From positions 17,863 through 81,862 of the forward strand of contig CAYMLO010000020.1 of NCBI GenBank assembly GCA_964390905.1: 64,000 nucleotides of DNA. Reading direction: 5' to 3'. Positions 9,514 through 17,619 of the stretch are shown here, piece after piece (positions within the stretch are counted from its first letter, which is position 1; each line of letters starts with the position of its first letter). The position numbers were made by a program, and so were the translations under genes. The notes below the pieces were generated by a model, which saw only the letters and a program-made list of their open reading frames with translations, made no database searches and had not been told where the DNA came from. Origin of the DNA: JAFGLZ01 sp964390905. Its GTDB lineage: Bacteria > Planctomycetota > Phycisphaerae > UBA1845 > JAFGLZ01.

Positions 9514-11364
9514 GTGGCCGTTCCGTATCACCAACGCACACACACCTGCGGTCAACTAACCGCCCGGGACGCCGGCGAGGACGTCGTCCTGGCCGGCTGG
9601 GTCAACAGCTACCGGGATCATGGCGGCATGGTCTTTATCGACCTGCGCGACCACGACGGACTGACGCAAGTCAAGTTCAATCCGCAGACCGACCCGAACG
9701 CGCACGCCACGGCCCGACACCTCCGCAACGAGGACTGCATCGCCATCCGCGGCGACGTGGCCCTGCGGGGCGAGAACGTCAACCCGAAGCTGCCCACGGG
9801 CGAGATCGAGGTGAACGGCCGGGAGGTCGACCTGCTCAACAAGAGCGAGACGCCCGCCTTCGAGATCACCGATCGCGTCGAGGCCGGCGAGGAGGTGCGG
9901 CTCCGCTACCGGTTCCTGGACATCCGCCGGGGTCCGGTGCAGCACGCACTGCGGATGCGGCACCGGATCACCAAGGCCATCCGCGACTACTTCGACCGCG
10001 AGGGGTTCCTCGACGTCGAGACGCCCTTCCTGACCAAGAGTTCGCCGGAAGGGGCGCGGGACTACCTCGTCCCGTCGCGCGTCCAGCCGGGGCACTTCTA
10101 CGCCCTGCCGCAGTCGCCGCAGCTCTTCAAGCAGCTCCTGATGATCGGCGGCATGGACCGGTACATGCAGATCGCCCGGTGCTTCCGCGACGAAGACCTC
10201 CGCGCCGACCGGCAGCCCGACTTCACACAGGTGGACGTGGAGATGGCCTTCGTCCAGCAGGAGAACGTCCTGGCCGTGACCGAGGGCGCGATGGCTTACG
10301 TCTTCAAAGAGGTGCTGGGCGTCGATCTGCCGCTGCCCCTGCCGCGGATGACGTACACCGAGGCCATGCGAGACTACGGCATCGACCGGCCCGACACGCG
10401 GTTCGAGATGAAGCTGATCGACGTGACGGACATCGCCCGGCGGATGGACTTCAAGGTCTTCAACGACCCGGTCCAGGCCGGCGGCGCGGTCCGGTGCATC
10501 GTCTGTCCCGGCGGCGGCGAGATGACCCGCAAGGAGACCGACGGGCTGACCGAGGAGATCAAGGGCATCGGCGCGGGCGGCCTGCCGCTGACCAAGGTCA
10601 TCGACGAGGGAGGCAAGCCCGCGCTGCAGACGGGCATTGCCAAGTTCTTCGCCGGGTCGCTCGCCGACGAGCTGATTGCCGCGACCGGTGCGAACGTCGG
10701 CGACGCGATCTTCTTCTCGGCCGACACCGAGGCCAACGTCTGCAAGTACCTGGCCTGGCTGCGGAACGTCGTGGCCGAGCGGCGCGGGATGATTCCCAAG
10801 GACGCGTTCAGCTTCTGCTGGGTGCTGGACTTCCCGCTGTTCGAGTACAGCGAAGAGGACGGACGGTGGTACAGCATGCACCATCCGTTCACCGCGCCGC
10901 GTGACGAGGACGTCGACAAGCTCGAGACCGACCCCGGTGCGGTCCGGGCGAAAGCCTACGACATCGTCCTGAACGGCATCGAGGTCGCGGGGGGGAGTAT
11001 CCGTATCCACCGCGGCGACATCCAGCAGAAGGTCTTCCGAATCCTGGGCATCGACGAGGCCGAAGCCCACGCCCGATTCGAGCACCTCCTGCGGGCCCTG
11101 AGGTACGGCGCCCCGCCGCACGGCGGCATCGCCTGGGGCCTGGACCGGTTCGTCATGCTCTTGTTGGGTCTAGACACGATCCGGGACGTGATCGCCTTCC
11201 CCAAGACGCAGCGGGCCGCCTGCCCCCTGACCGACGCCCCCGCCGAGGTCGCGGCCGACCAACTGACGGAGCTCGGCCTCGACCTGACGCCGGCCGCCAA
11301 GACCAAGCTGACCGGCAAGGACCAGCTCGGCGGCGGCGAGCACGTCCACAAGCACGGCAAGTGA
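9514..11364 (+). CDS. aspS: Aspartyl-tRNA synthetase
   Basis: About 616 residues, the normal length for bacterial-type AspRS with a GAD insertion. The OB-fold anticodon-binding domain comes first (VLAGWVNSYRDHGGMVFIDLRDHDG). Class II motif 2 is seen in the RCFRDEDLRADRQPDFTQVD stretch, and motif 3 in GIAWGLDRFVML. The protein charges tRNA-Asp (possibly also tRNA-Asn) in the cytoplasm. Start: GTG at 9514 with AGGAG six bases upstream and the N-terminus VPYHQRTHTCGQL typical of the family; the frame extends 19 codons upstream without support. It stands alone between the transposase and the PEP-CTERM pair. Confidence 0.96.
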   Translation: MAVPYHQRTHTCGQLTARDAGEDVVLAGWVNSYRDHGGMVFIDLRDHDGLTQVKFNPQTDPNAHATARHLRNEDCIAIRGDVALRGENVNPKLPTGEIEVNGREVDLLNKSETPAFEITDRVEAGEEVRLRYRFLDIRRGPVQHALRMRHRITKAIRDYFDREGFLDVETPFLTKSSPEGARDYLVPSRVQPGHFYALPQSPQLFKQLLMIGGMDRYMQIARCFRDEDLRADRQPDFTQVDVEMAFVQQENVLAVTEGAMAYVFKEVLGVDLPLPLPRMTYTEAMRDYGIDRPDTRFEMKLIDVTDIARRMDFKVFNDPVQAGGAVRCIVCPGGGEMTRKETDGLTEEIKGIGAGGLPLTKVIDEGGKPALQTGIAKFFAGSLADELIAATGANVGDAIFFSADTEANVCKYLAWLRNVVAERRGMIPKDAFSFCWVLDFPLFEYSEEDGRWYSMHHPFTAPRDEDVDKLETDPGAVRAKAYDIVLNGIEVAGGSIRIHRGDIQQKVFRILGIDEAEAHARFEHLLRALRYGAPPHGGIAWGLDRFVMLLLGLDTIRDVIAFPKTQRAACPLTDAPAEVAADQLTELGLDLTPAAKTKLTGKDQLGGGEHVHKHGK

Positions 11365-11428
11365 CCGCCGACCGAGCCCTGCGCAAGCCCGTCGCAAGGC
11401 GTCGGCAGATCCGTGGCGCGCTGCAGGG

Positions 11429-11487
11429 GGTGCCCCCGCCTTGCCCTGCGGGCGGCGGCAGCCGATCGGAGGGCAAGGGCGGGGGAC
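11429..11487 (-). repeat. 59-bp palindromic module R1
   Basis: Begins GGTGCCCC and ends GGGGGAC on the + strand. The interior forms a long hairpin (CCCCCGCCTTGCCCT against AGGGCAAGGGCGGGGG, one bulge). It is followed 38 bases later by R2 in opposite orientation, giving a two-hairpin composite. It lies just after aspS. Confidence 0.7.
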
Positions 11488-11525
11488 CGATCGCGCCGGA
11501 TTCGAGCCCGTTCGGCGTGTGATCC

Positions 11526-11584
11526 GTCCCTCACCCTCCAACCTGCTTCGGCTCTCGCCGAATCGTATTGGAGGATGGGGCCCC
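11526..11584 (+). repeat. 59-bp palindromic module R2
   Basis: Starts GTCCCTCACC and ends GGATGGGGCCCC. Outer arms CACCCTCCAA/TTGGAGGATG and inner arms TTCGGC/GCCGAA with a TCTC loop fold into one long stem. Close relatives are R3, R4 and (inverted) R5. Confidence 0.8.
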
Positions 11585-11654
11585 CGCGCAGATGCCACAC
11601 ACGCCCAATGCTCGGGAGGTCGCCCGGGATTCCTATACTTGTGGTCCTTCTTCC

Positions 11655-11683
11655 TTGCGGAGGCCCTGGGCATCGGCTACACT
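11655..11683 (+). promoter_or_regulatory. Candidate sigma-70-type promoter of the first PEP-CTERM paralog
   Basis: TTGCGG, a 17-base spacer, then TACACT. The same boxes and exact spacing recur 1690 bp downstream before the second paralog although the spacer sequence has diverged, which supports function. A long 5' leader of about 160 bases would follow. Confidence 0.55.
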
Positions 11684-11689
11684 GGGCTG

Positions 11690-11845
11690 AATTGCGGAAC
11701 GCGTTCGTGGGCAAAGGGTTCCCTCATACGTTATTCCCGTTGAGGGAGATGGGGCAAGAAGTTCTCCTTTCTTGACGCATTCAGGGGGCTTTGCGGCCTA
11801 GCAGCGGCCGGGGGATGGCCCTCGCCAGGCCGATCGTAGGGAGCA
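11690..11845 (+). promoter_or_regulatory. Conserved structured leader before the first PEP-CTERM paralog
   Basis: Blocks such as CTCCTTTCTTGACGCATTCA and GCGGCCTAGCAGCGGCCGGG are kept between this leader and the one at 13380-13535, while intervening bases vary. It may be a regulatory RNA element. A weak likeness to the GGGCAA...GACGCA core of c-di-GMP-I (GEMM) riboswitches was noted, but I cannot confirm the fold. Confidence 0.35.
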
Positions 11846-11851
11846 ATGGAG

Positions 11852-13120
11852 ATGAAGCACTTGCAGGGCGCAAGCGGATTTGCTGGTGTGGTTGTCGGCG
11901 TGGTTTTGCTTTCAAGCGTCCCCGGAGCCCTGGGATTCACCGACGACTTCACCAATAACGGGTACACGCAGGGGAACTGGACCTTCCTCGACATAGCCTG
12001 GAAGCCCTCTCAGATGCTCGTCCGGCCCACTTCCGGCGTGGCCGCGGACGGGCAGTTGAGCGTTTCCGCCCTCGGGGTGTCCAGCGAGGATGGGTTCAGC
12101 GAACACTACGTCTTGGCGCATTCGAGCGCCGACTTCGATGGGCCATACACCGTCGTCCGAGGTAGTCTGACCTGGTCGGAGTTCGAGTACTCACAGCGTC
12201 TGCGCAAAGGGCTCTTCGTAGGAGGCAACCTCGATACTCGCAACTTCCACTACTTCAACATCATGCCCGGCGATCCGGTCACCGGGGGCAGCGAGATTGC
12301 CCTGCGCAGGATTGTCGGCGGGAGTGACGCGCTGACCAAGTACGGCGGAGATGGTGGGTTCGTCCAACCTGGTGTCGCCTACGACGTGGAGCTTGGGCAG
12401 TTCGGCAACTACCTGTGGGCCAAGGTCTGGACGAACGACCCCAACTACGGCGTCTACCAGGTATCAGCGTACAACAGCGACATTCCGTGGGGCCTGGGCG
12501 ACGGGAATACGCTGGCGGGCTGCGGGTTCCGCATGAAACCAATCACCCACTACGATCCCTTCGAATCGGTCTTCCTGCCGGACAGTCGTCTCGGCTACTT
12601 CGAGATTGCTGCGAGTCCCGATGGGTCGGGCGCGGCGGGCGAGGAGGACCAAGCTCCCGTACCCACTGGTACCAGCCAAACGGTGAGCGTGTTGGGGACC
12701 ACCGGAGATCCCGGCTACATCCAGGCGACGTTCGAGAACACCACATCCGCCGGCGACCTGTCGGTCGCGTACGCCGCCATGGAGCAAGAAGACCTCCCCA
12801 TCGCCGACTTCACCGTGCCCGGTGATACGATGCAGGCCTGGGAGATGGACTTCGACGGCGAGTTCGAGGGTTCCGTCGACCTGGTCTTCACCTACGACGA
12901 TACCGATCTGCTGCTCGAGGAAGAGCTCCTGTTGAGCATCTTCCACTATGAGGGCGACGACTGGGTCCAGCTCGACGGGGTCGTTGATGCGGTGGGCAAC
13001 ACGATCACCGTAACGACCACGAGCTTCTCACCGTTCGCCCTCGGCGTCGTGCCCGAGCCGGCAACGCTCGTGCTGTTGAGCGTCGGGGTGTTGGGCATGC
13101 GACGCCGACTGTCAGCGTAG
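11852..13120 (+). CDS. PEP-CTERM sorting domain protein, paralog 1
   Basis: About 422 residues with a signal peptide (ends near PGALG) and the C-terminal signal VPEPATLVLLSVGVLGMRRRL. Start: ATG at 11852, eight bases after AGGGAG; an ATG two codons earlier (11846) is a GTG in the sister gene and is too close to the ribosome site. The N-terminal half (FTDDFTNNGYTQGNWTF and later YDVELGQFGNYLWAKVW) looks like a LamG/concanavalin-type beta-sandwich. Residues about 265-390 form a domain almost identical to that of the next gene (MQAWEMDFDGEFEGSVDLVF). Likely surface-exposed or matrix-associated; function unknown. Confidence 0.88.
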   Translation: MKHLQGASGFAGVVVGVVLLSSVPGALGFTDDFTNNGYTQGNWTFLDIAWKPSQMLVRPTSGVAADGQLSVSALGVSSEDGFSEHYVLAHSSADFDGPYTVVRGSLTWSEFEYSQRLRKGLFVGGNLDTRNFHYFNIMPGDPVTGGSEIALRRIVGGSDALTKYGGDGGFVQPGVAYDVELGQFGNYLWAKVWTNDPNYGVYQVSAYNSDIPWGLGDGNTLAGCGFRMKPITHYDPFESVFLPDSRLGYFEIAASPDGSGAAGEEDQAPVPTGTSQTVSVLGTTGDPGYIQATFENTTSAGDLSVAYAAMEQEDLPIADFTVPGDTMQAWEMDFDGEFEGSVDLVFTYDDTDLLLEEELLLSIFHYEGDDWVQLDGVVDAVGNTITVTTTSFSPFALGVVPEPATLVLLSVGVLGMRRRLSA

Positions 13121-13204
13121 CAGGTCCCCACTCACAGGCAGCAGGATTGTCAGCTGCCGGGCGGCCCGATCGGGCCGGAAACGAGCCCGTTCGGCGTATG
13201 ATCC

Positions 13205-13263
13205 GTCCCCCATCCTCCAATCCGCTTCGGCTCTCGCCGAATCGCATTGGCGGATGGGGCACC
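13205..13263 (+). repeat. 59-bp palindromic module R3
   Basis: Same layout as R2: GTCCCCCATCCTCC start, inner TTCGGCTCTCGCCGAA hairpin, GGATGGGGCACC end. It separates the two PEP-CTERM paralogs and may act as a terminator for the first. Confidence 0.8.
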
Positions 13264-13344
13264 CGCGCGCTCAAGCGGCCAATGCCGTACTCGCCCGATG
13301 TTCCGGAGGTGCCCCTGAATTCCCTTACTTCTGGTTTTTCTTTC

Positions 13345-13373
13345 TTGCGGGGGCCCCGCGCGTCGGCTACACT
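13345..13373 (+). promoter_or_regulatory. Candidate sigma-70-type promoter of the second PEP-CTERM paralog
   Basis: TTGCGG, 17 bases, TACACT, identical in boxes and spacing to the element at 11655. It is followed by the second copy of the conserved leader, which ends at AGGGAG (13528-13533). Confidence 0.55.
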
Positions 13374-13541
13374 GGCGTGAGTTGCGGAACGCGTTTATGG
13401 GCAAAGGGTTGCCTCATACGTTGTTCCCAGTGAGGGAGATGGGGCAGGAAGCTCTCCTTTCTTGACGCATTCAGTGGATCTTGCGGCCTAGCAGCGGCCG
13501 GGGGATGGCTCTCGCCACGCCGACCATAGGGAGCAGTGGAG

Positions 13542-14816
13542 ATGAAGCACTCGCAGGGCGCAAGCGAATTGGCCGGCGTGGTCGTCAGTGTGGTTCTGCT
13601 TTCAACCGTCCCCCAAGTTTCGGGTTTCACCGACGACTTCACTGACAACAGCTATACCCAGGCCCACTGGACCTTCTTCGATGCTTACAAGGGCCCCGTC
13701 ATCCGTCCAACCACAGCAACGGCCGGAGACGGGCAATTAGCCGTCTCTGCTCTGGAACTGCCGGATGGGCATGGCTCCTGGTATCACTCTGCCATGGCGC
13801 ACGTCAACGCAGATTTCGACGGGCCCTATACGAGAGTTCGTGGTGCGCTGGTTTGGTCCCCTGAGGAGTACGCACTAAGGTTGCGCAAGCAGCTCTTCAT
13901 CGCCGGGAACATCACCAGCAAGAACGTGCACTTCATTGACCTTCAACCCTCAAGGCCTTCGGGCACCGGCGGGCACTTCAGTCTGCGCCGCGTCGTCAAC
14001 GGATACGAGTATACGACGAAGACAGCTGACGGCCCGTCGCCTGTGTCCCAATCTGGTGTCGGAACCGTGTTTCAGGTCGAATTGGGTCAGTTCGGGAACT
14101 TCCTTTGGGCCAAGCTCTGGACCGACGACTATGCTGAACCCATCGCCGAATTATCGGCCCACAACAGCAGCATTCCTTGGGGCCTCGGCGATGGCAACAC
14201 GCTCTCGGGTTTCGGTGCGATGCTCGACGTTGGCGAGACTGCCTATGAAGGGGCATTCACCAGCGTTCTCCTGCCCAACGCTCTCTCGGGTTCCTTCGAG
14301 GTGGCGACAGCCCCGGACGGCCCCGGAGTGGCCGGAGAGGAGGACGAAGCCCCGGTATCCGCGGGAACCGATCAGACCGTCGCCGTTCTGGGTGATCCGG
14401 GGGAGCCCGGTTGGATCGAGGCAACGTTTGAGCACACTACGGTCGGTGGTGGTTTTTCAGCCGCCTACGTGGCACTGAGGCCCGAAGACCTGCCGATCGC
14501 CGATTTCACGATCCCAGGCGACACAATGCAGGCCTGGGAGATGGACTTCGACGGCGAGTTCGAGGGTTCCGTCGACCTGGTCTTCACCTACGACGATACC
14601 GATCTGCTGCTCGAGGAAGAGCTCCTGTTGAGCATCTTCCACTATGAGGGTGACGAATGGGTCCAGCTCGACGGGATCGTTGATACGGTGGGCAACACGA
14701 TCAGCGTGACGACGACGAGCTTCTCGCCGTTCGCCCTCGGCGTCGTGCCCGAGCCGGCAACGCTCGCGCTGTTGAGCGTCGGGCTGTTGGGCCTGCGACG
14801 CCGACTGTCAGCATAG
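13542..14816 (+). CDS. PEP-CTERM sorting domain protein, paralog 2
   Basis: About 424 residues from the ATG at 13542, eight bases after AGGGAG; the codon two earlier is GTG. Signal peptide at the N-terminus and C-terminal VPEPATLALLSVGLLGLRRRL. It is a tandem duplicate of the preceding gene: signal peptide, leader and last third are nearly identical at DNA level, whereas the middle (about residues 45-260) has diverged strongly although FQVELGQFGNFLWAKLW is retained. That pattern suggests recombination or gene conversion at the ends. Predicted surface or matrix protein; no enzymatic motif recognised. Confidence 0.88.
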   Translation: MKHSQGASELAGVVVSVVLLSTVPQVSGFTDDFTDNSYTQAHWTFFDAYKGPVIRPTTATAGDGQLAVSALELPDGHGSWYHSAMAHVNADFDGPYTRVRGALVWSPEEYALRLRKQLFIAGNITSKNVHFIDLQPSRPSGTGGHFSLRRVVNGYEYTTKTADGPSPVSQSGVGTVFQVELGQFGNFLWAKLWTDDYAEPIAELSAHNSSIPWGLGDGNTLSGFGAMLDVGETAYEGAFTSVLLPNALSGSFEVATAPDGPGVAGEEDEAPVSAGTDQTVAVLGDPGEPGWIEATFEHTTVGGGFSAAYVALRPEDLPIADFTIPGDTMQAWEMDFDGEFEGSVDLVFTYDDTDLLLEEELLLSIFHYEGDEWVQLDGIVDTVGNTISVTTTSFSPFALGVVPEPATLALLSVGLLGLRRRLSA

Positions 14817-14900
14817 CAGGTCCGCACTCACAGGCCGCAGGATCGTCAGCTACCGGGCGGGCCGATCGCGCCGGATTCGGGCCCATTCGCCGAGCGATCC

Positions 14901-14959
14901 GTCCCCCACCCTCCAATCTGCTTCGGCTCTGGCCGAATCGCATTGGAGGATGGGGCACC
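14901..14959 (+). repeat. 59-bp palindromic module R4
   Basis: Same family as R2 and R3, with loop TCTG instead of TCTC. It lies between the convergent second PEP-CTERM gene and the secretin-like gene, where a hairpin could terminate both. Confidence 0.8.
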
Positions 14960-14999
14960 CGCGCCCGTCGTACGGCGCCGGGCGGGGGAGACAGATCGG

Positions 15000-16310
15000 T
15001 CACTTCTTCGCGGGCGCCGCGGGATGCTTCACCGGCGTGGGCGCGTCGATGTGCAGGATGACCGCGAGTCTCGGCGCGACCCGCTCACACGGGGCCGCGG
15101 CCATGACGACGTACTGCCCCAGCGGCACGGTCACGACCGACTCGACGCTGAAGGCCTTCGGGACGGCTCCCCTGCTGCCATAGCCTCCGCCGCCGTATCC
15201 GCCCGTGGATCCGCCCCTGCCGCCGTATCCGCCCCCTCGGATTGGGGCCCTGCGGGTGGTTGGCTGGGGTTGCTGCCTGGGGGTGACGGCGGCTATGAGG
15301 TCCACGTGCGCGACCTTGCCCGATTCGTCGAGTCTGGCCTGTCCCTCGACGCTCACATCTAGCTCACCGGTCGCCGTCGTCAGCCCGCTGCTCGAATCGA
15401 ACGAGCTGTTGGCCTTGCAGCGGATCAGGACCGTCGTCAGCAACGTCGGCCGCGCGAACCCGTACTTGCCCAAGGCCTGGAACGCAGGGGCCAGCGACGT
15501 CGGCACTGTCCGATCGCCCTTGCCGGGCGCGTCGTCCTTGATGAAGTAGCAGGTCAACGTCAGCATCGGCCAGGGGCGATCAAGCTGCTCGACCACGTTC
15601 TTGACGGCCTGGATCCGATCCGCAAGGCCCCGGATCAGGATGCTCTGCGTCGCGTTGTCCAACTGGACGGTCACAAGCTGCTTTGCCAGAAAGGGCCCGA
15701 GCAGGTTGAACACCTCGCCCGCCTCCCGATGCTTGATCCTCAGGATGAGCGTCTCTGGAGCACGGCGTGCACCGTCGAATTCGGTGACGAACTCTTCGAG
15801 CGCGTCCAGCTCCGCCGGTGCGCCCCGAGCGATGATGTTGCCCGCCTGGTCGTCTGTCGCGATCCACAGCGTCTGTTCCGTCTTGTCCGGGCCAAACAAG
15901 TCCCGGATTACCTGGAGTGCCTCAGCGCTCGAGCGATGGCGCAGCTCATACATCCGAACCGTAAGCTGCTTGGCCTTGTCAGGCGCCTCTGCATCCAGCT
16001 GCTCGACGAGCTTCGCGACAATCTCGAGCTCCCTTTCACTGCCGGCGACGACGATGCTGTTTGACCGCTCGTCCGCTGTCGCGATCGCCCGCGCCCCGAT
16101 CACCGTTTGGACGGTCGACACGGTGTCTGATGCGCGTGCGTGCTTCAGCTTGAAGAGCCTGGTCACCCGCTCAGACAGCCTCCCGCCCTCTTCGGCTCGC
16201 TTGACCGCCATCATCCGCCTGAGGCCTTCGCCCTGGCCGACGACGGGGCAGGCCAGCACCAGGCAGACGCTCACGACGAGGCTCGTTGCTGTGATGAAGC
16301 GTTGCATGCG
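15000..16310 (-). CDS. Exported secretin N-domain protein lacking a barrel
   Basis: 436 residues from the ATG at 16310, placed seven bases after AAGGAG; an ATG five codons upstream overlaps that site and is less likely. A signal peptide is followed by three secretin_N/NolW-like repeats, each ending in a VEQLD or TEFD-type segment (about 50-110, 120-190, 195-255). No outer-membrane secretin barrel follows; instead there is a beta-rich region, a Gly/Tyr-rich linker (GGGYGGRGGSTGGYGGGGYG) and a short hydrophobic tail. It is third in a row with an ECF sigma factor and its anti-sigma factor, so it may be their target. Role in an envelope or export complex is inferred only. Confidence 0.78.
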   Translation of the reverse strand, partial: RMQRFITATSLVVSVCLVLACPVVGQGEGLRRMMAVKRAEEGGRLSERVTRLFKLKHARASDTVSTVQTVIGARAIATADERSNSIVVAGSERELEIVAKLVEQLDAEAPDKAKQLTVRMYELRHRSSAEALQVIRDLFGPDKTEQTLWIATDDQAGNIIARGAPAELDALEEFVTEFDGARRAPETLILRIKHREAGEVFNLLGPFLAKQLVTVQLDNATQSILIRGLADRIQAVKNVVEQLDRPWPMLTLTCYFIKDDAPGKGDRTVPTSLAPAFQALGKYGFARPTLLTTVLIRCKANSSFDSSSGLTTATGELDVSVEGQARLDESGKVAHVDLIAAVTPRQQPQPTTRRAPIRGGGYGGRGGSTGGYGGGGYGSRGAVPKAFSVESVVTVPLGQYVVMAAAPCERVAPRLAVILHIDAPTPVKHPAAPAKK

Positions 16311-16340
16311 ATGATCTCCTTCCATACGTGAGATACGGCT

Positions 16341-16889
16341 TCACAACTTGTCGCCTCCGGACGCCCCGTGGGCGACCGGGTAGAGGACAAACAGGTGCAC
16401 CGTCGGGCGCCCGGAGTCCCGAGGAACGGCGATGTACGTGGACGCAGATCGGTCCGTCAGCTCGAGGGACGCCGCCTGGATCGCTGGCGGCTCGGCCAGC
16501 TGCGAGGCCGGGGACGTGGCCGGGACCGACCGATCGGCCCCCCGCTGAACCAGACCGCCGTCGCCGGTCTGTCGCACGCCCATCAGATACCAGCCCGCAC
16601 CGGCCACGAGGACCACCGCCGCGGCCACCCGGGCCAGGTTTCGATACAGCGCCCACCGACGCCGGCCGGATCGCGTCATCCCTCCAGGCAGCGTGACAGC
16701 CGCGGACTCGCGACGGAGGTGATCCAAGGCCGCGCCGAGGGCCTGCATCTGCGCGACGTACTGCCGGCAATCGGCGCATCGGGCCAAGTGGGCCTCCAGA
16801 CCCGTTTCGCCGGTCAGCCCATCGAGGCGGCTGTGATACAGCGCTCGGGCTTCTGCGCAGCTCAGCGTGTCGGCGCGTCTATCTGTCAT
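16341..16889 (-). CDS. Zinc-finger anti-sigma factor, membrane-anchored
   Basis: 182 residues. The N-terminus has the ZAS zinc motif, with Cys11 upstream and H34-x3-C38-x2-C41 (HLARCADC). A single transmembrane helix follows at about 86-105 (VAAAVVLVAGAGWYLMG), then an extracytoplasmic tail. ZAS domains sequester their cognate ECF sigma factor. The ATG overlaps the end of the sigma gene by 11 bases, so the two are translationally coupled. The external domain gives no clue to the signal sensed. Confidence 0.87.
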   Translation of the reverse strand: MTDRRADTLSCAEARALYHSRLDGLTGETGLEAHLARCADCRQYVAQMQALGAALDHLRRESAAVTLPGGMTRSGRRRWALYRNLARVAAAVVLVAGAGWYLMGVRQTGDGGLVQRGADRSVPATSPASQLAEPPAIQAASLELTDRSASTYIAVPRDSGRPTVHLFVLYPVAHGASGGDKL

Positions 16890-17469
16890 CGGTCCCGGTC
16901 CATTCGGGGCAGCGGTCCAGCATCATCCGGCGGAGCGACTCGCGTGCGTCGCGCGCGTGGACCCGCGCGGTGCTCTCGGTGACCTCCATGACCTGTGCGA
17001 TCGTCCGGTAGTCCATGTTCTCCAGATGCCGTAACACGAGCGCCGTGCGCTGCCCGGGCGGCAACTCGGCGATCAGCGCCCTGACGATCTGTGCCAGCTC
17101 TTGCGTCTCGGCCGGGGCCGCGGGGGGATCGTCCGCCTGCCGTGCGGCCTGAGCGGCGACGATGCCCGGCACGTGCCGTCGCCTGGCGGCCTGTTGGCGA
17201 CGATGTAGCAAGCAGCGTTGGATCACGATCTGATACAGCCATGCCCACCTCTTGCGCGGGTCGCGAAGCTGCCCGACCGACCGTTCAGCCTGGGCCAGCG
17301 CGTCCTGGACGGCGTCGTCCGCATCGTGGGGGTCCCAGAGGAAGCGATAGGCCAGGCGGAAGAGCCGCTCACGGGAGGGAGACGCCAGGCCCGCATCGTC
17401 TGGGGACGCCTCGTGGGCCGACGACGCCCGCGACGAACCGGCCCGAGTTTCCACCGGGGCATCATCCAC
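16879..17469 (-). CDS. ECF-type RNA polymerase sigma factor
   Basis: 196 residues, typical for a group 4 sigma-70 factor. Region 2 is seen in RLAYRFLWDPHDADDAVQDALAQ and the following KRWAWLYQIVIQRC. Region 4, with a helix-turn-helix, is in LPPGQRTALVLRHLENMDYR followed by TIAQVMEVTESTARVHARDA. Starts at GTG with GAGGAG six bases upstream. It heads the sigma / anti-sigma / secretin-like operon and probably drives it. The first 25 residues are low-complexity. Confidence 0.92.
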   Translation of the reverse strand: MDDAPVETRAGSSRASSAHEASPDDAGLASPSRERLFRLAYRFLWDPHDADDAVQDALAQAERSVGQLRDPRKRWAWLYQIVIQRCLLHRRQQAARRRHVPGIVAAQAARQADDPPAAPAETQELAQIVRALIAELPPGQRTALVLRHLENMDYRTIAQVMEVTESTARVHARDARESLRRMMLDRCPEWTGTDDR

Positions 17470-17619
17470 TGGCGCTCCTCGTTTTGTCTAAAGAAGATGC
17501 GCCGGGCGCGGCATGCGTTTAGTCGAAACCGCAGAATCCTCCGCCAGGATTTACGTCCGACTTTCGCACGTTGGGGGCTTCCTGCCAAGGTCTGCGGGGG
17601 GGACGTCCCAAGACGAGGG

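Noticed and set aside
9556..11121. Long - strand frame opposite aspS
   Set aside because: Antisense shadow; no domain and no ribosome site.
11640..11700. Sigma-54 promoter before the PEP-CTERM gene
   Set aside because: A GG...GC pair exists but with 8 bases between, not the required 10, in both copies.
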